Source: Kordiimonadales bacterium IMCC3096 (GTDB lineage Bacteria; Pseudomonadota; Alphaproteobacteria; Minwuiales; Minwuiaceae). From it: a stretch of 64,000 bases of DNA. The notes under the pieces were generated by a model. The model did not search any database. It had not been told where the DNA came from and worked only from the letters and a program-made list of their open reading frames with translations. A program made the position numbers and the translations under genes. Where the stretch lies: assembly GCA_016865035.1 (NCBI GenBank), contig CP018227.1:124001-188000 (forward strand), written 5' to 3'. Below are positions 1 through 8,176 of this stretch, piece by piece (the first letter of the stretch is position 1; each line of letters opens with the position of its first letter).

Positions 1-1
1 G

Positions 2-238
2 TTCCTGACCGCGACGGATACATACCTGACCCACGCGGAAGGTGCGGCGGCAAGGCTGCTTTATGGCACGCCCTGCCAGATTGCTGCCGTCGAGGCCCGA
101 CTGCAGGGTGATTTCCTTGACCGCATCGCGGCTGCCGGTGCAAGAGTTGAGAAACTGGATGAAGTTCAGGGCTTCAACTATGCCAAGGGCAAGACAGTGA
201 GCATTTCCCTCTACCGACTGGCGGGGCCGGCCCAGTGA
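2..238 (+). CDS. C-terminal end of a truncated protein, possibly a membrane glycosyltransferase
   Basis: The open frame enters from the left edge and stops with TGA at 236-238, giving about 78 C-terminal residues. The tail has no membrane segment and ends in a short basic and hydrophobic stretch (GFNYAKGKTV, then SLYRL). I do not recognise it firmly. Its ending is loosely like the soluble C-terminus of GT39/ArnT-type glycosyltransferases, which would fit an envelope-modifying partner for the next gene. That is a guess from a tail only. The stop overlaps the GTG start of the PAP2 gene (GTGA), so the two are probably co-translated. Confidence 0.6.
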   Translation, partial: FLTATDTYLTHAEGAAARLLYGTPCQIAAVEARLQGDFLDRIAAAGARVEKLDEVQGFNYAKGKTVSISLYRLAGPAQ

Positions 239-1794
239 GTGCGAACCGGCTGGAACAGATGGGCGCGGCGACCCGCGACCGCAGTGCGGGACGCTGGCTG
301 CTGCCCTGGCAGATCGCCGTCTACGAACTGATCCTGACCTTTGCCGTCGTCGGTTCCTACGGCCTGGATGTCTGGATCCGGGGCCAGGTCCTCGCCAGCG
401 ACAGCCGCGCCATTCTCGCCCTGCAGGTCCTGGGCGACGTGGGCAACAGCAAGTGGGGCCTGGTGACAGGCGGCTGCGTCGTCTTCGGCGCGCTGGTGCT
501 CCGTTCCGCCAGCATCAGGCCCGCGCGCCGGGCACTGTACGGCTGGGATGCCTCGGCGGCGGGCTACGTCGTGGCCTCGATCGCCATTTCCGGCATTCTG
601 ACCAACGTCTTCAAGATCATCTACGGGCGCGCCCGGCCCCGCTACCTGGCCGAGGGCGAGACCGCCGACTGGAGCCTGTTCGCCTTTGACTGGAGCCACC
701 AGTCCTTCCCTTCCGGCCACACCACGACCCTGTTCGCCTTCGCCGTGGCCATGTGCTTCCTGCTGCCCCGGTTCCGGGTCTGGCTGATCGCCTTCGCCGT
801 CATCGGCGGATTGGCGCGGATCGCAGTCAATGCCCACTTCCTGTCCGACGTGATCGCCGGTGCCGCCATGGGCGGTTTCATCGCCTGGTGGCTGAGAGGG
901 TTCCTGGCACGGCGCAACTGGGTGTTTCGCGTGCGCCAGGACGGCACGATCAAGCGATTGCCGATCGGCCGCTGGTGGCTGGCGCGCCCTGCCGGTCCGG
1001 CATCCGCCGGCCCGCTGCTGCCCATTGACGGCGGCTCCCGCCTCACCCGCTATCGGCGCTACTGCCTGGCACTGGCTTTCCTTCTGGCACCGCTGGCCCT
1101 GTTCACGCCGCTGGACCGGATCGCCGCCCGGATGTTCCACCTGCAGGGCAATGAATTCTGGCTGACCGATTCCATCGCCGGGGACGTGTTTCACGACATC
1201 CTGCGCCCCACCTTCTACTGGCTGCTGGTCGCCATCGCGCTGGGCCTGACCGCGAACGGGTTCCGCAAGCGCTGGCGGCGGAAGGCTACCGCGCGGCGGC
1301 TGTTCTATGTGCTGGCCGTCTTCGGCATCGGCGTCGGCCTGGTCACCAACCTGCTGCTGAAGGACCAGTGGGACCGCCCGCGCCCGCTGCACACGGTCGA
1401 GTTCGGCGGGGAGCAGCAGTACCAGCCCGCGCTGATCCCGACGCACGGCTGCGCCCGCAACTGCTCCTTCGTCTCCGGCGATGCCAGCGCGGCATTCGCC
1501 ATGATTGCCCTGCCCATCGCCTTCGCCGCAGGACGCCGTCGCCGTCGCCTGATGCAGGCGGCCCTGTGGTTCGGGGTGGCCATCGGGCTGATGCGCATGT
1601 TCAACGGCTCCCATTACCTGTTCGATGTGACCTATGCCGGGCTGATCAACGTCTGGATCGCGACCGCGCTCTACCCCGTCATCATGCGCGCCCGCCCGGG
1701 CAGCCTGCGCCGCTGGGGACGCGACAGCCGCGCCGCCGTGCATGACTTCGGACGGATGCTGGGGCGGTTCTGGCGGCGTTGCCGCCACGGCTGA
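235..1794 (+). CDS. Tandem PAP2-family membrane phosphatase (two catalytic domains)
   Basis: This is a 519-residue membrane protein with two complete PAP2 motif sets in one chain. Domain 1 has the KX6RP motif from K127, PSGH at 159-162, and RX5HX3D at R195/H201/D205. Domain 2 has KX6RP from K376, a variant SGD ending at D416 in place of SGH, and RX5HX3D at R454/H460/D464. PAP2 enzymes dephosphorylate lipid phosphates such as phosphatidic acid, undecaprenyl pyrophosphate or lipid A, usually on the outer face of the inner membrane. The context of domain 2, with CARNCSF before the SGD, resembles the LpxE/LpxF-like lipid A phosphatase branch, where the motif-2 histidine is often acidic. The start is GTG, overlapping the upstream stop. 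The substrate is not determined by sequence alone. Confidence 0.88.
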   Translation: MSANRLEQMGAATRDRSAGRWLLPWQIAVYELILTFAVVGSYGLDVWIRGQVLASDSRAILALQVLGDVGNSKWGLVTGGCVVFGALVLRSASIRPARRALYGWDASAAGYVVASIAISGILTNVFKIIYGRARPRYLAEGETADWSLFAFDWSHQSFPSGHTTTLFAFAVAMCFLLPRFRVWLIAFAVIGGLARIAVNAHFLSDVIAGAAMGGFIAWWLRGFLARRNWVFRVRQDGTIKRLPIGRWWLARPAGPASAGPLLPIDGGSRLTRYRRYCLALAFLLAPLALFTPLDRIAARMFHLQGNEFWLTDSIAGDVFHDILRPTFYWLLVAIALGLTANGFRKRWRRKATARRLFYVLAVFGIGVGLVTNLLLKDQWDRPRPLHTVEFGGEQQYQPALIPTHGCARNCSFVSGDASAAFAMIALPIAFAAGRRRRRLMQAALWFGVAIGLMRMFNGSHYLFDVTYAGLINVWIATALYPVIMRARPGSLRRWGRDSRAAVHDFGRMLGRFWRRCRHG

Positions 1795-1908
1795 AATCTG
1801 CCGATCTGCGACAGGATATGATTGCGCATTTGCCATTCCAGTAATAATGTTGCGCGCACTGCTCGGCCCGGAGCATCTTTCTGACCAGTTTCGTTTACAG
1901 GGACTTCC

Positions 1909-2397
1909 ATGCAGCGTGTAAAGCTTGACGAGATCGACCGGAAGATCCTCTCGGATCTGCAGGCGGATGGCCGGATGACAAACGTTGAACTGGCCCGTCG
2001 TGTCGGCATTTCGGCACCGCCCTGCCTGCGTCGCGTCCGGGCGCTGGAGGATGCGGGATACATCCGAGGCTACCATGCTGACCTGACGCCGGAACACCTG
2101 GGATTTGGCGTGACCGTCTTTGCCATGGTCGGGCTGGAGAGCCAGGCCGAGACAGACCTGAAGGCGTTCGAGGAGATGGTGCGAAGCTGGCCGCAGGTGC
2201 GGGCCTGCCACATGCTGGCGGGAGAGATCGACTTCCTGCTGAAGGTGGTGGCGAAGGACTGGGACGCCTACCAGCACTTCCTGACCGAGCAGCTCACCGC
2301 CGCCGACAATGTGGCCCACGTGAAGACATCACTGGCGATCCGGGAGAGCAAGCATGAACCCGGCGTGCCGGTGGAACTGGCGACACCGCCGGAGTAA
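1909..2397 (+). CDS. Lrp/AsnC-family transcriptional regulator
   Basis: This 162-residue protein has the Lrp layout. An N-terminal helix-turn-helix lies at about residues 22-48 (NVELARRVGIS, then CLRRVRALE), and a C-terminal RAM ligand-binding and oligomerisation domain at about 70-145. Lrp/AsnC proteins sense amino acids and act as dimers to octamers on DNA. An AGGGA ribosome site precedes the ATG. The 114-base gap upstream probably holds its own promoter, and autoregulation is usual in the family. The neighbours (PAP2 phosphatase upstream, mazG convergent) do not reveal the effector. A biosynthetic or catabolic amino-acid operon elsewhere may be its target. Confidence 0.93.
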   Translation: MQRVKLDEIDRKILSDLQADGRMTNVELARRVGISAPPCLRRVRALEDAGYIRGYHADLTPEHLGFGVTVFAMVGLESQAETDLKAFEEMVRSWPQVRACHMLAGEIDFLLKVVAKDWDAYQHFLTEQLTAADNVAHVKTSLAIRESKHEPGVPVELATPPE

Positions 2398-2412
2398 CCG
2401 CTTGGCCGACCG

Positions 2413-3231
2413 TCATTCCTGACGCTTGGCTGCGTTCCAGTGCCGGTCCATCTCCGCCAGCGTGGCATCGTCCATCGACCGCCCCTCCGCCGTGATCGCA
2501 GCCTCGACCGCATGAAACCGCTTCTCGAACTTCGCGGTCGCCTTGCGCAGCGCAGCCTCCGAGTCGTGGCCCAGATGCCGGGCCAGATTGGCGACCGCGA
2601 ACAGCAGATCACCAAGCTCCTCCTCCTGCCGCGCCGCCGAACCGCTGCTCACCTCGGCCTCAAGTTCCGACAGTTCTTCCCGCACCTTGGCAATGACCGG
2701 CGCGGTCTCTGCCCAGTCAAAGCCAACCCGCGCGGCGCGTTTCTGGATCTTCTCCGCCCGCAGCAGAGCCGGCAGGCCAAGTGCCACGCCGTCCAGGGCG
2801 GACGCTGCCCTGCCCTGCCGTGCCGCCCGTTCCGCCCGCTCCCGCGCCTTCTGGCTTTCCCAGTTCAGCGTCTGTGCGTCCGCCGTCTCGATGCCCGTCT
2901 GCGCGCCGAAGACATGCGGATGGCGAACCTCCATCTTGTCGGCGATGGCCGTTGCCACGTCCTCGAAGGCGAAGTCACCCGCTTCCTCCGCCATGCGGGC
3001 ATGAAACACGGTCTGGAACAGCAGGTCGCCAAGTTCCCCCTTCAGATCCTCCATGTCACCGCGCGCAATGGCGTCTGCGACCTCGTAGGCTTCCTCGATC
3101 GTGTAGGGGGCAATGGTCTCGAAATCCTGCTCCAGATCCCACGGACAGCCCGTCTCCGGCGTCCTGAGAGCGGCCATGATGCGCAGCAGCCGGTCCATGG
3201 GCCGCTCCGCCTCCAAATCACTGTCGATCAT
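2413..3231 (-). CDS. mazG: MazG nucleoside triphosphate pyrophosphohydrolase
   Basis: MazG hydrolyses (d)NTPs to NMP plus pyrophosphate, a house-cleaning role. The protein carries the two tandem MazG domains of the full-length type. The first has the metal-binding EEAYEVADAI helix and GDLLFQTVFH. The second has EELSELEAEV and EEELGDLLFAVANLARH. An ATG at 3229-3231 with GGAAGAG about 7 bases upstream gives 272 residues. A TTG six codons further upstream is possible but has no good ribosome site. It is divergent from the nucleotide-sugar dehydrogenase gene across about 100 bases and convergent with the Lrp-type gene. Confidence 0.95.
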   Translation of the reverse strand: MIDSDLEAERPMDRLLRIMAALRTPETGCPWDLEQDFETIAPYTIEEAYEVADAIARGDMEDLKGELGDLLFQTVFHARMAEEAGDFAFEDVATAIADKMEVRHPHVFGAQTGIETADAQTLNWESQKARERAERAARQGRAASALDGVALGLPALLRAEKIQKRAARVGFDWAETAPVIAKVREELSELEAEVSSGSAARQEEELGDLLFAVANLARHLGHDSEAALRKATAKFEKRFHAVEAAITAEGRSMDDATLAEMDRHWNAAKRQE

Positions 3232-3331
3232 GCTCTGGCTCTTCCGCAATCGGCGTGGTAGCTAGCCACGGTTTCCGGGCCATCATAGGCTGAGACGACG
3301 AATCGCACAGGGACCGTCTGGACGTGCAGTC

Positions 3332-4609
3332 ATGACTGAAGTGCTGGCCGTGATCGGCCTTGGATATGTGGGGCTGCCGCTGGCTGTCGCCCTGGCGAAG
3401 AAGTTCCGGGTTGTCGGCTACGACATCAAGGCGGATCGTGTCGCGGAGCTGGCGGGCGGCATCGACCGCACCGGCGAGGTCGACAAGGTCACGCTGGATG
3501 CCTGCGACGTCACCTTCACCTCCGACCCGGCGATGCTGGCGGAGCCGTCGGTCTATTTCCTGACCGTGCCGACCCCGATCAACGCCAACCGCCAGCCGGA
3601 CCTGAGCCTGCTGCAGAAGGCCTGTGAACTGATCGGTCCGCATCTGGTGGACGGCGATCTGGTGACCATCGAATCCACCGTCTATCCCGGCGTCACGGAC
3701 GAATTCTGCGGCCCGATCCTGCAGCGCGTCTCGGGCCTGCGCCAGTACGACCAGATCAAGCTCGCCTACTCCCCGGAACGGATCAATCCCGGCGACCGCG
3801 AGCACACGATAGAGCGCATCATCAAGGTCGTTGCCGGGCAGGACGCCGAAACCACCGAGCGCATCGCGGGCATCTACGGTGCGGTGGTGCAGGCCGGTAT
3901 CCATCGCGCGCCCTCGATCCAGGTGGCGGAGGCGGCGAAGGTCATCGAGAACACGCAGCGCGACCTGAACATCGCCCTGATGAACGAACTGGCGATCATC
4001 TTCGAACGGCTGAACCTGCGTACCTCCGACGTGCTGGCCGCGGCGGGCACCAAGTGGAACTTCCTGCCCTTCAAGCCCGGTCTGGTGGGCGGCCACTGCA
4101 TCGGTGTCGATCCCTACTACCTGACGGCGCGGGCCGATGACGTGGGCTACCATCCGGAGGTCATTCTCTCCGGTCGCCGCATCAACGACCAGATGGGCAC
4201 CTACATCGCCCAGCGCGCCATGAAGATGATGGCACGGCGGCGCAGGCTGGATGTCTCCGCCAGCTTCGCGGTGCTGGGCGTGACCTTCAAGGAAGACGTC
4301 ACCGACCTGCGCAACAGCCGGGTGCCGGACATCGTGCACGAACTGCTGGAATTCGGCGTCTCCGTGAAGCTGCACGATCCCATCGCCGACCCGCAGGAAA
4401 CCTTCACCGAATATGGCTACAGGCTGGTTGACGAGGCGGAGATGGAAGGTGCCGACGCCATCATCCTGGCCGTCGCGCACAAGCAGTATCTGGAGCGCGG
4501 CGCCAAGTGGATCAACGACTTCGCCGGTCCCTCCGCAATCGTTGTCGACATCAAGTCCGTGCTCGATCCCACCGAACTGCGCCCCGACATCGCCTACTGG
4601 AGCCTTTGA
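3332..4609 (+). CDS. UDP-N-acetylhexosamine dehydrogenase (TviB/WbpA-like nucleotide sugar dehydrogenase)
   Basis: This 425-residue enzyme belongs to the UDP-glucose/GDP-mannose dehydrogenase superfamily, which oxidises C6 of a nucleotide sugar with two NAD+. The N-terminal Rossmann motif is GLGYVG (residues 8-13). The catalytic cysteine is C256 in GGHCIGVDPYYL, and the C-terminal UDP-binding domain carries LGVTFKEDVTDLRNS. VPTPIN and the FKPGLVGGHC context match the TviB/WbpA branch (UDP-GlcNAc or UDP-GalNAc to the uronic acid) better than Ugd. Such acids feed capsule or O-antigen synthesis. No other polysaccharide genes lie beside it, so it appears to act at a distance from its pathway. Confidence 0.9.
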   Translation: MTEVLAVIGLGYVGLPLAVALAKKFRVVGYDIKADRVAELAGGIDRTGEVDKVTLDACDVTFTSDPAMLAEPSVYFLTVPTPINANRQPDLSLLQKACELIGPHLVDGDLVTIESTVYPGVTDEFCGPILQRVSGLRQYDQIKLAYSPERINPGDREHTIERIIKVVAGQDAETTERIAGIYGAVVQAGIHRAPSIQVAEAAKVIENTQRDLNIALMNELAIIFERLNLRTSDVLAAAGTKWNFLPFKPGLVGGHCIGVDPYYLTARADDVGYHPEVILSGRRINDQMGTYIAQRAMKMMARRRRLDVSASFAVLGVTFKEDVTDLRNSRVPDIVHELLEFGVSVKLHDPIADPQETFTEYGYRLVDEAEMEGADAIILAVAHKQYLERGAKWINDFAGPSAIVVDIKSVLDPTELRPDIAYWSL

Positions 4610-4650
4610 GTCCTCCCTTCATGTCGGGCCATTCCCGTGTCGGGCGATCT

Positions 4651-4790
4651 TTCCCTTCCCCCCTTGCGGGGGAAGTGGCCGCGTAGCGGTCGATGGGGGG
4701 AGCCACAGGCTGCCGCAAAGGCAGCAGACGCCGCATCGGCTTCGCCGATCCACCCCCATCCCGACCTTCCCCCGTCGAGGGGGAAGGGGC
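4651..4790. repeat. REP-like palindromic intergenic element
   Basis: This GC-rich element lies between the dehydrogenase and scpB 3' ends. Its left arm (about 4652-4701) and right arm (about 4749-4789) are imperfect reverse complements, and each contains its own hairpin of CTTCCCCC against GGGGGAAG. Between the arms are two more small hairpins: CTGCC/GGCAG near 4709-4727, and ATCGGC-TTC-GCCGAT at about 4734-4748. This layout is typical of repetitive extragenic palindromes and MITE-like units found in many alphaproteobacteria. It sits between convergent genes and could also end transcription from both sides. Confidence 0.75.
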
Positions 4791-4848
4791 GAACATGGCC
4801 ATGTTCAGCAGCAATTTCGGAACTCTCTGCCGCACCGACGAAATCGGA

Positions 4849-5472
4849 TCACGGTGTGTCGGTGTCTGTCCCTTCACCCTCCTCCCCCCGCGCGGCGGCG
4901 ATCTGTTCCCGTGCCTGGGCGTCGAACAGGCCGGGTTCGCGGGGTTCGGCGCTGAGCAGGCCGGTGGCCTTCAGTTCGTCGATGCCTGGCAGGTCACCAA
5001 GGCTCTCCAGCCCGAAGTGGATCAGGAACTCGTCCGTGGTGCCCCAGGTTACCGGGCGGCCCGGCGTCTGGCGGCGGCCGCGCGGGCGGATCCAGCCGGT
5101 TTCCATCAGCACGTCCATCGTCCCCTTGGAGACCGCGACGCCGCGCAGTTCCTCCACCTCCGCCCGGGTCGTGGGCTGGTGATAGGCGATGATGGCCAGG
5201 GTCTCGACGGCGGCGCGGGACAGCCTGCGCTCCGACACCCGCTCCTCCTCCAGCGCGTCGGCGAGATCGGGGGCCGTGCGGAACATCCAGCGCCCCGCCA
5301 CCTGAACCGGCGCCACCCCTCGTCCCTGATAGTCGGCGACCAGTTGCGCCATGACATCCGCCGGGTCGACATCATCGGGCAGACGCTGTTTCAGACGCTC
5401 CAGCGACAGCGGTTCACTGGCGGCGAACAGCAGCGCCTCGGCAATGCGGACGTGGTTACGGTCAACACTCAT
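4849..5472 (-). CDS. scpB: Segregation and condensation protein ScpB
   Basis: ScpB is the winged-helix (kite) subunit of the SMC-ScpAB condensin that compacts and helps separate chromosomes. The 207-residue protein shows the family pattern: an N-terminal winged helix (IAEALLFAASEPLSL), then LSRAAVETLAIIAYHQPTTRAEVEELRG split across the second winged domain, and GRPVTWGTTDEFLIHFGL near the C-terminus. Its ATG overlaps the scpA stop by one base (TGATG), so the two are translationally coupled as the complex requires. The acidic C-terminal tail is poorly conserved. Confidence 0.96.
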   Translation of the reverse strand: MSVDRNHVRIAEALLFAASEPLSLERLKQRLPDDVDPADVMAQLVADYQGRGVAPVQVAGRWMFRTAPDLADALEEERVSERRLSRAAVETLAIIAYHQPTTRAEVEELRGVAVSKGTMDVLMETGWIRPRGRRQTPGRPVTWGTTDEFLIHFGLESLGDLPGIDELKATGLLSAEPREPGLFDAQAREQIAAARGEEGEGTDTDTP

Positions 5473-6272
5473 CAGTCGGTCTCATCGCGACGGTTGCGGA
5501 CATAGATCGGGCCGAAGGTGCGCCCCTGCCGGATCTCCACCTCCCCCTGCTTCGCCATTTCCAGCGCCGCGAGCAGGGTCGAGGCGGTGGCGGAGCGTCG
5601 GGTGAACGGGTCGGTGACATTGTTCGGCAGATAGGCCTGCAGGCTGGACCACTCCGGCATCGCCCCCAGCAGCCTCCGCAGCCGCTCCAGCGCCTGTTCC
5701 ACCGAATAGACATTCGTGCGCCGGACCTTCAGCGGCTCGCTGTCGCCCTGGGACTCCCGATGCGCCGCATAGGCCCGCAGCAGGTCGTAGAGATCACAGT
5801 CCCAGGCGGAGCGGCGCAGGATACGCACCCCCTCCGGCGCGCCACGGCGGAAGAACTCCTGCCCCTCCCGCGCCCGGCCGAAAAGCTGCTCCCCCGCCTT
5901 GCGCATCGCCTGCAACCGCCGCAACTGCCAGCCGAGACGCGCCGCCATCTCCGCGCCGCTGAGTTCCTCGTCCGGTTCGGGATCGGGCAGCAGCAGACGG
6001 GATTTCAGATAGGCCAGCCAGGCCGCCATCACCAGATAGTCCGCCGCGATCTCGATCCGCAAACGATGGGCCGACTCGATGAAGGCGACGAACTGATCCG
6101 CCAGCCGCAGGATCGAGATCTGCGCCAGATCGACCTTCTGGTCCCGCGCCAGGTCCAGCAGCAGGTCCAGCGGCCCCTCGTAGGCGCCAAGATCGACAAC
6201 CAGCCGCGCGCCCTGTTCCGCGTCAGGCTGGTCTTCCTCGAATTCCTTGCTGGGGACCGGGGTGTCGTTCAT
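5472..6272 (-). CDS. scpA: Segregation and condensation protein ScpA
   Basis: ScpA is the kleisin subunit that bridges the SMC heads and binds ScpB. After a short acidic leader the 266-residue protein has the diagnostic YEGPLDLLLDLARDQKVDL start of the kleisin fold, AADYLVMAAWLAYLKSRLLLP, and a C-terminal winged-helix-like region. I chose the ATG at 6270-6272 because AGGA lies at good spacing before it; a TTG two codons upstream lies almost on top of that site. It is 50 bases downstream of nagZ and coupled to scpB, matching the conserved alphaproteobacterial nagZ-scpA-scpB order. Confidence 0.96.
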   Translation of the reverse strand: MNDTPVPSKEFEEDQPDAEQGARLVVDLGAYEGPLDLLLDLARDQKVDLAQISILRLADQFVAFIESAHRLRIEIAADYLVMAAWLAYLKSRLLLPDPEPDEELSGAEMAARLGWQLRRLQAMRKAGEQLFGRAREGQEFFRRGAPEGVRILRRSAWDCDLYDLLRAYAAHRESQGDSEPLKVRRTNVYSVEQALERLRRLLGAMPEWSSLQAYLPNNVTDPFTRRSATASTLLAALEMAKQGEVEIRQGRTFGPIYVRNRRDETD

Positions 6273-6322
6273 GGCCAAATCCTAGCAGACGAAGCCAGCC
6301 AGTCCGATTCCCTATCTGCGCC

Positions 6323-7318
6323 TCAGCCCACCAGGTCCTGCAACTCGGCCAGACCGGCGACAGGGTCGAAGTCCTCCGGCCGCCGCAACTCCGCCATTGC
6401 CAGCGACAGGCGTGCACGTGCCTGATTGCCGATCGGCGGCAGGGCATCGGCGACCGCCTGCATGGTCCCGAAGTCGCCGGAGCATTGCAGCACCGCATCA
6501 CACCCGGCCTCCAGCGCTCCCAGCGCCCGCGCCACCGGGGTGCCGTCCAGCGCCTTCATGTCGATGTCGTCCGACATCAGGAAGCCGTCGAAGTTGCAGT
6601 ACATGCGCATGACCTCCCCGATCACGGTCGGGGACAGGGTCGATGGCCGGTCCGGGTCGATGGCCGGATACATCAGGTGACCTGTCATCCCGAACGGTGA
6701 CTGTCTGGCAAGACGGCGGAACGGCCGGAAATCGGTATGTTTCAGGGTGTCCACGTCGCAGTCGATCACCGGCAGGTCGAAATGGCTGTCACTGGTGGCA
6801 CGCCCGTGTCCGGGCATGTGCTTGATCACCGGCAGGGCGCCACCGGCCTTCAGACCTGCAATGACCTGCCCGCCCAGCCCTGCAACACGTTCGGCGTCTG
6901 CGGCGAATGCCCTGTCGCCAATGGCCTGATGTGTCTCGGGCCACAGCAGGTCGAGGCATGGCGCACAGGCGACATTGAAACCGGCACCGGTCACATCATG
7001 GGCAATCAGGCGGCCCAGCAGCCAGGCCGCGCGCCGGGCAGGTGCATCGGCCAGTGCACCGATCCGCGCCTGGGCGGGAAGCGCCATCCAGTGCGGTGGC
7101 TGCAGGCGCTGCACACGCCCGCCCTCCTGATCCACCAGGATGGGCGTGTCATCACGGCCTGTGAGGCTCCGCAGGCTGTCGGTCAGGGCGCGCACCTGTC
7201 CGGGGTCGGAGATACTGCGCCGGAACAGGATGAAGCCCACGGGATCAGCGTCCCGGAACAACTGCCGCTCCGCATCCGTGATCTCTGGCCCGGCCAGTCC
7301 GAATATCACCGGCAGCAT
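6323..7318 (-). CDS. nagZ: Beta-N-acetylhexosaminidase NagZ (peptidoglycan recycling)
   Basis: This is a 331-residue GH3-clan glycosidase that removes GlcNAc from anhydro-muropeptides in the cytoplasm during cell-wall recycling. The NagZ signature is present: KHMPGHGRATSDSH, holding the catalytic loop histidine, and MSDDIDMKAL with the nucleophile aspartate. VDQEGGRVQRL near the N-terminus is also characteristic. The ATG has a strong GAGAGGTG ribosome site. It lies in the argS-SPOR-nagZ-scpAB operon. This glycoside hydrolase family 3 is unrelated to the plant-type GH3 acyl-adenylating proteins at 29-32 kb. Confidence 0.96.
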   Translation of the reverse strand: MLPVIFGLAGPEITDAERQLFRDADPVGFILFRRSISDPGQVRALTDSLRSLTGRDDTPILVDQEGGRVQRLQPPHWMALPAQARIGALADAPARRAAWLLGRLIAHDVTGAGFNVACAPCLDLLWPETHQAIGDRAFAADAERVAGLGGQVIAGLKAGGALPVIKHMPGHGRATSDSHFDLPVIDCDVDTLKHTDFRPFRRLARQSPFGMTGHLMYPAIDPDRPSTLSPTVIGEVMRMYCNFDGFLMSDDIDMKALDGTPVARALGALEAGCDAVLQCSGDFGTMQAVADALPPIGNQARARLSLAMAELRRPEDFDPVAGLAELQDLVG

Positions 7319-7366
7319 GTCACCTCTCCCTCATTGAAGATCAATGCGCCCGAACCGCAGCGGGTT

Positions 7367-8176
7367 TCAGCGCCGGGCGGAAATGCACCCCTGCCCCTTC
7401 GCCGCCAGCGTCTGGCAGAATGCGTCAGCCTTCTGCTTGCTGGCGAAGTCGCCGGTCCGCAGACGGAAATAGATGCCGCGATCCCCCAGGTCCGCCCGGA
7501 TGACCGTCGGTTTCAGGCCCGAGAGCGCATCCGGGAACTTCTTCTGCAGGCCCTTCCAGGCCTCGTTGGCGGAGGCCTCGTCGCGGAAGGCGGCAAGCTG
7601 GACCTGCCATTCCCCGGCGGGCGCAGCCGCCTCGGCCTTCGGCGCCGGTTGCGCAGCGGGCTTCGGCTCTGTCCTGGCCACCAGATCAGCGATGGTCTTC
7701 GCCGGTTCCTGTTCCGGGCGCGCGACGGGAACCGCTGCGGGGGCAGCGGATTCCGTCTCCGCTGGCGGTGACACGGGTTCGGGACGCTCCGCCACATCGA
7801 TTACCTGCTGGCCCTCAGCCTCCGGCCGCGCGGGGGGAACCGTCTCAGGCAGCGGTATCTCCGGTGGCGGCAGCAGCCGCTCCACCATCTGCGTGCGGTC
7901 CTGTTCGCCCGTGTTGAAGGTCTCGAAGACCGACTTGTCGCGGTCCGGCACCTCCACCCCGCCCGGATCGGCAGGCCGCTCCCTGTCCGGTCCATCAGGC
8001 GCACGCACCACGGGAATGCCGGAGCCGGTGCTGACACGACCGTCGGTCTGGTCTTCCTGAAACACGAACCACATGACGACGACAAAGGCAGCCAGCGCCA
8101 TCAGAACCACGAACCCCGCGATCAGGCGCCAGCGCCCCGGATTTGGTGTTTCAAGTGTCTGGCCACCGCCCGCCAT
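7367..8176 (-). CDS. SPOR-domain envelope protein
   Basis: This is a 269-residue bitopic membrane protein. A short cytoplasmic N-terminus is followed by one transmembrane helix (about residues 17-38, IAGFVVLMALAAFVVVMWFVF), then a long Pro/Glu/Ala-rich periplasmic linker (about 45-190), and a C-terminal SPOR domain (about 190-269, beginning GEWQVQLAAFRDEASANEAW). SPOR domains bind septal peptidoglycan stripped of stem peptides. That suits its place directly upstream of nagZ. Its ATG overlaps the argS stop by one base (TGATG). It is probably a cell-division or wall-remodelling factor; the exact role is not visible. Confidence 0.9.
   Translation of the reverse strand: MAGGGQTLETPNPGRWRLIAGFVVLMALAAFVVVMWFVFQEDQTDGRVSTGSGIPVVRAPDGPDRERPADPGGVEVPDRDKSVFETFNTGEQDRTQMVERLLPPPEIPLPETVPPARPEAEGQQVIDVAERPEPVSPPAETESAAPAAVPVARPEQEPAKTIADLVARTEPKPAAQPAPKAEAAAPAGEWQVQLAAFRDEASANEAWKGLQKKFPDALSGLKPTVIRADLGDRGIYFRLRTGDFASKQKADAFCQTLAAKGQGCISARR

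Noticed and set aside
211-2319. A 700-codon open frame on the minus strand opposite the PAP2 and Lrp genes
   Set aside because: The composition is Gln/Gly/Ala/Arg-rich with no family features, and it lies wholly opposite two genes with clear motifs; high-GC third positions create it.
6323-7318. A link between nagZ (glycoside hydrolase family 3) and the GH3 genes at 29-32 kb
   Set aside because: The shared name is a coincidence: one is a glycosidase, the others are acyl-adenylating enzymes of another fold.
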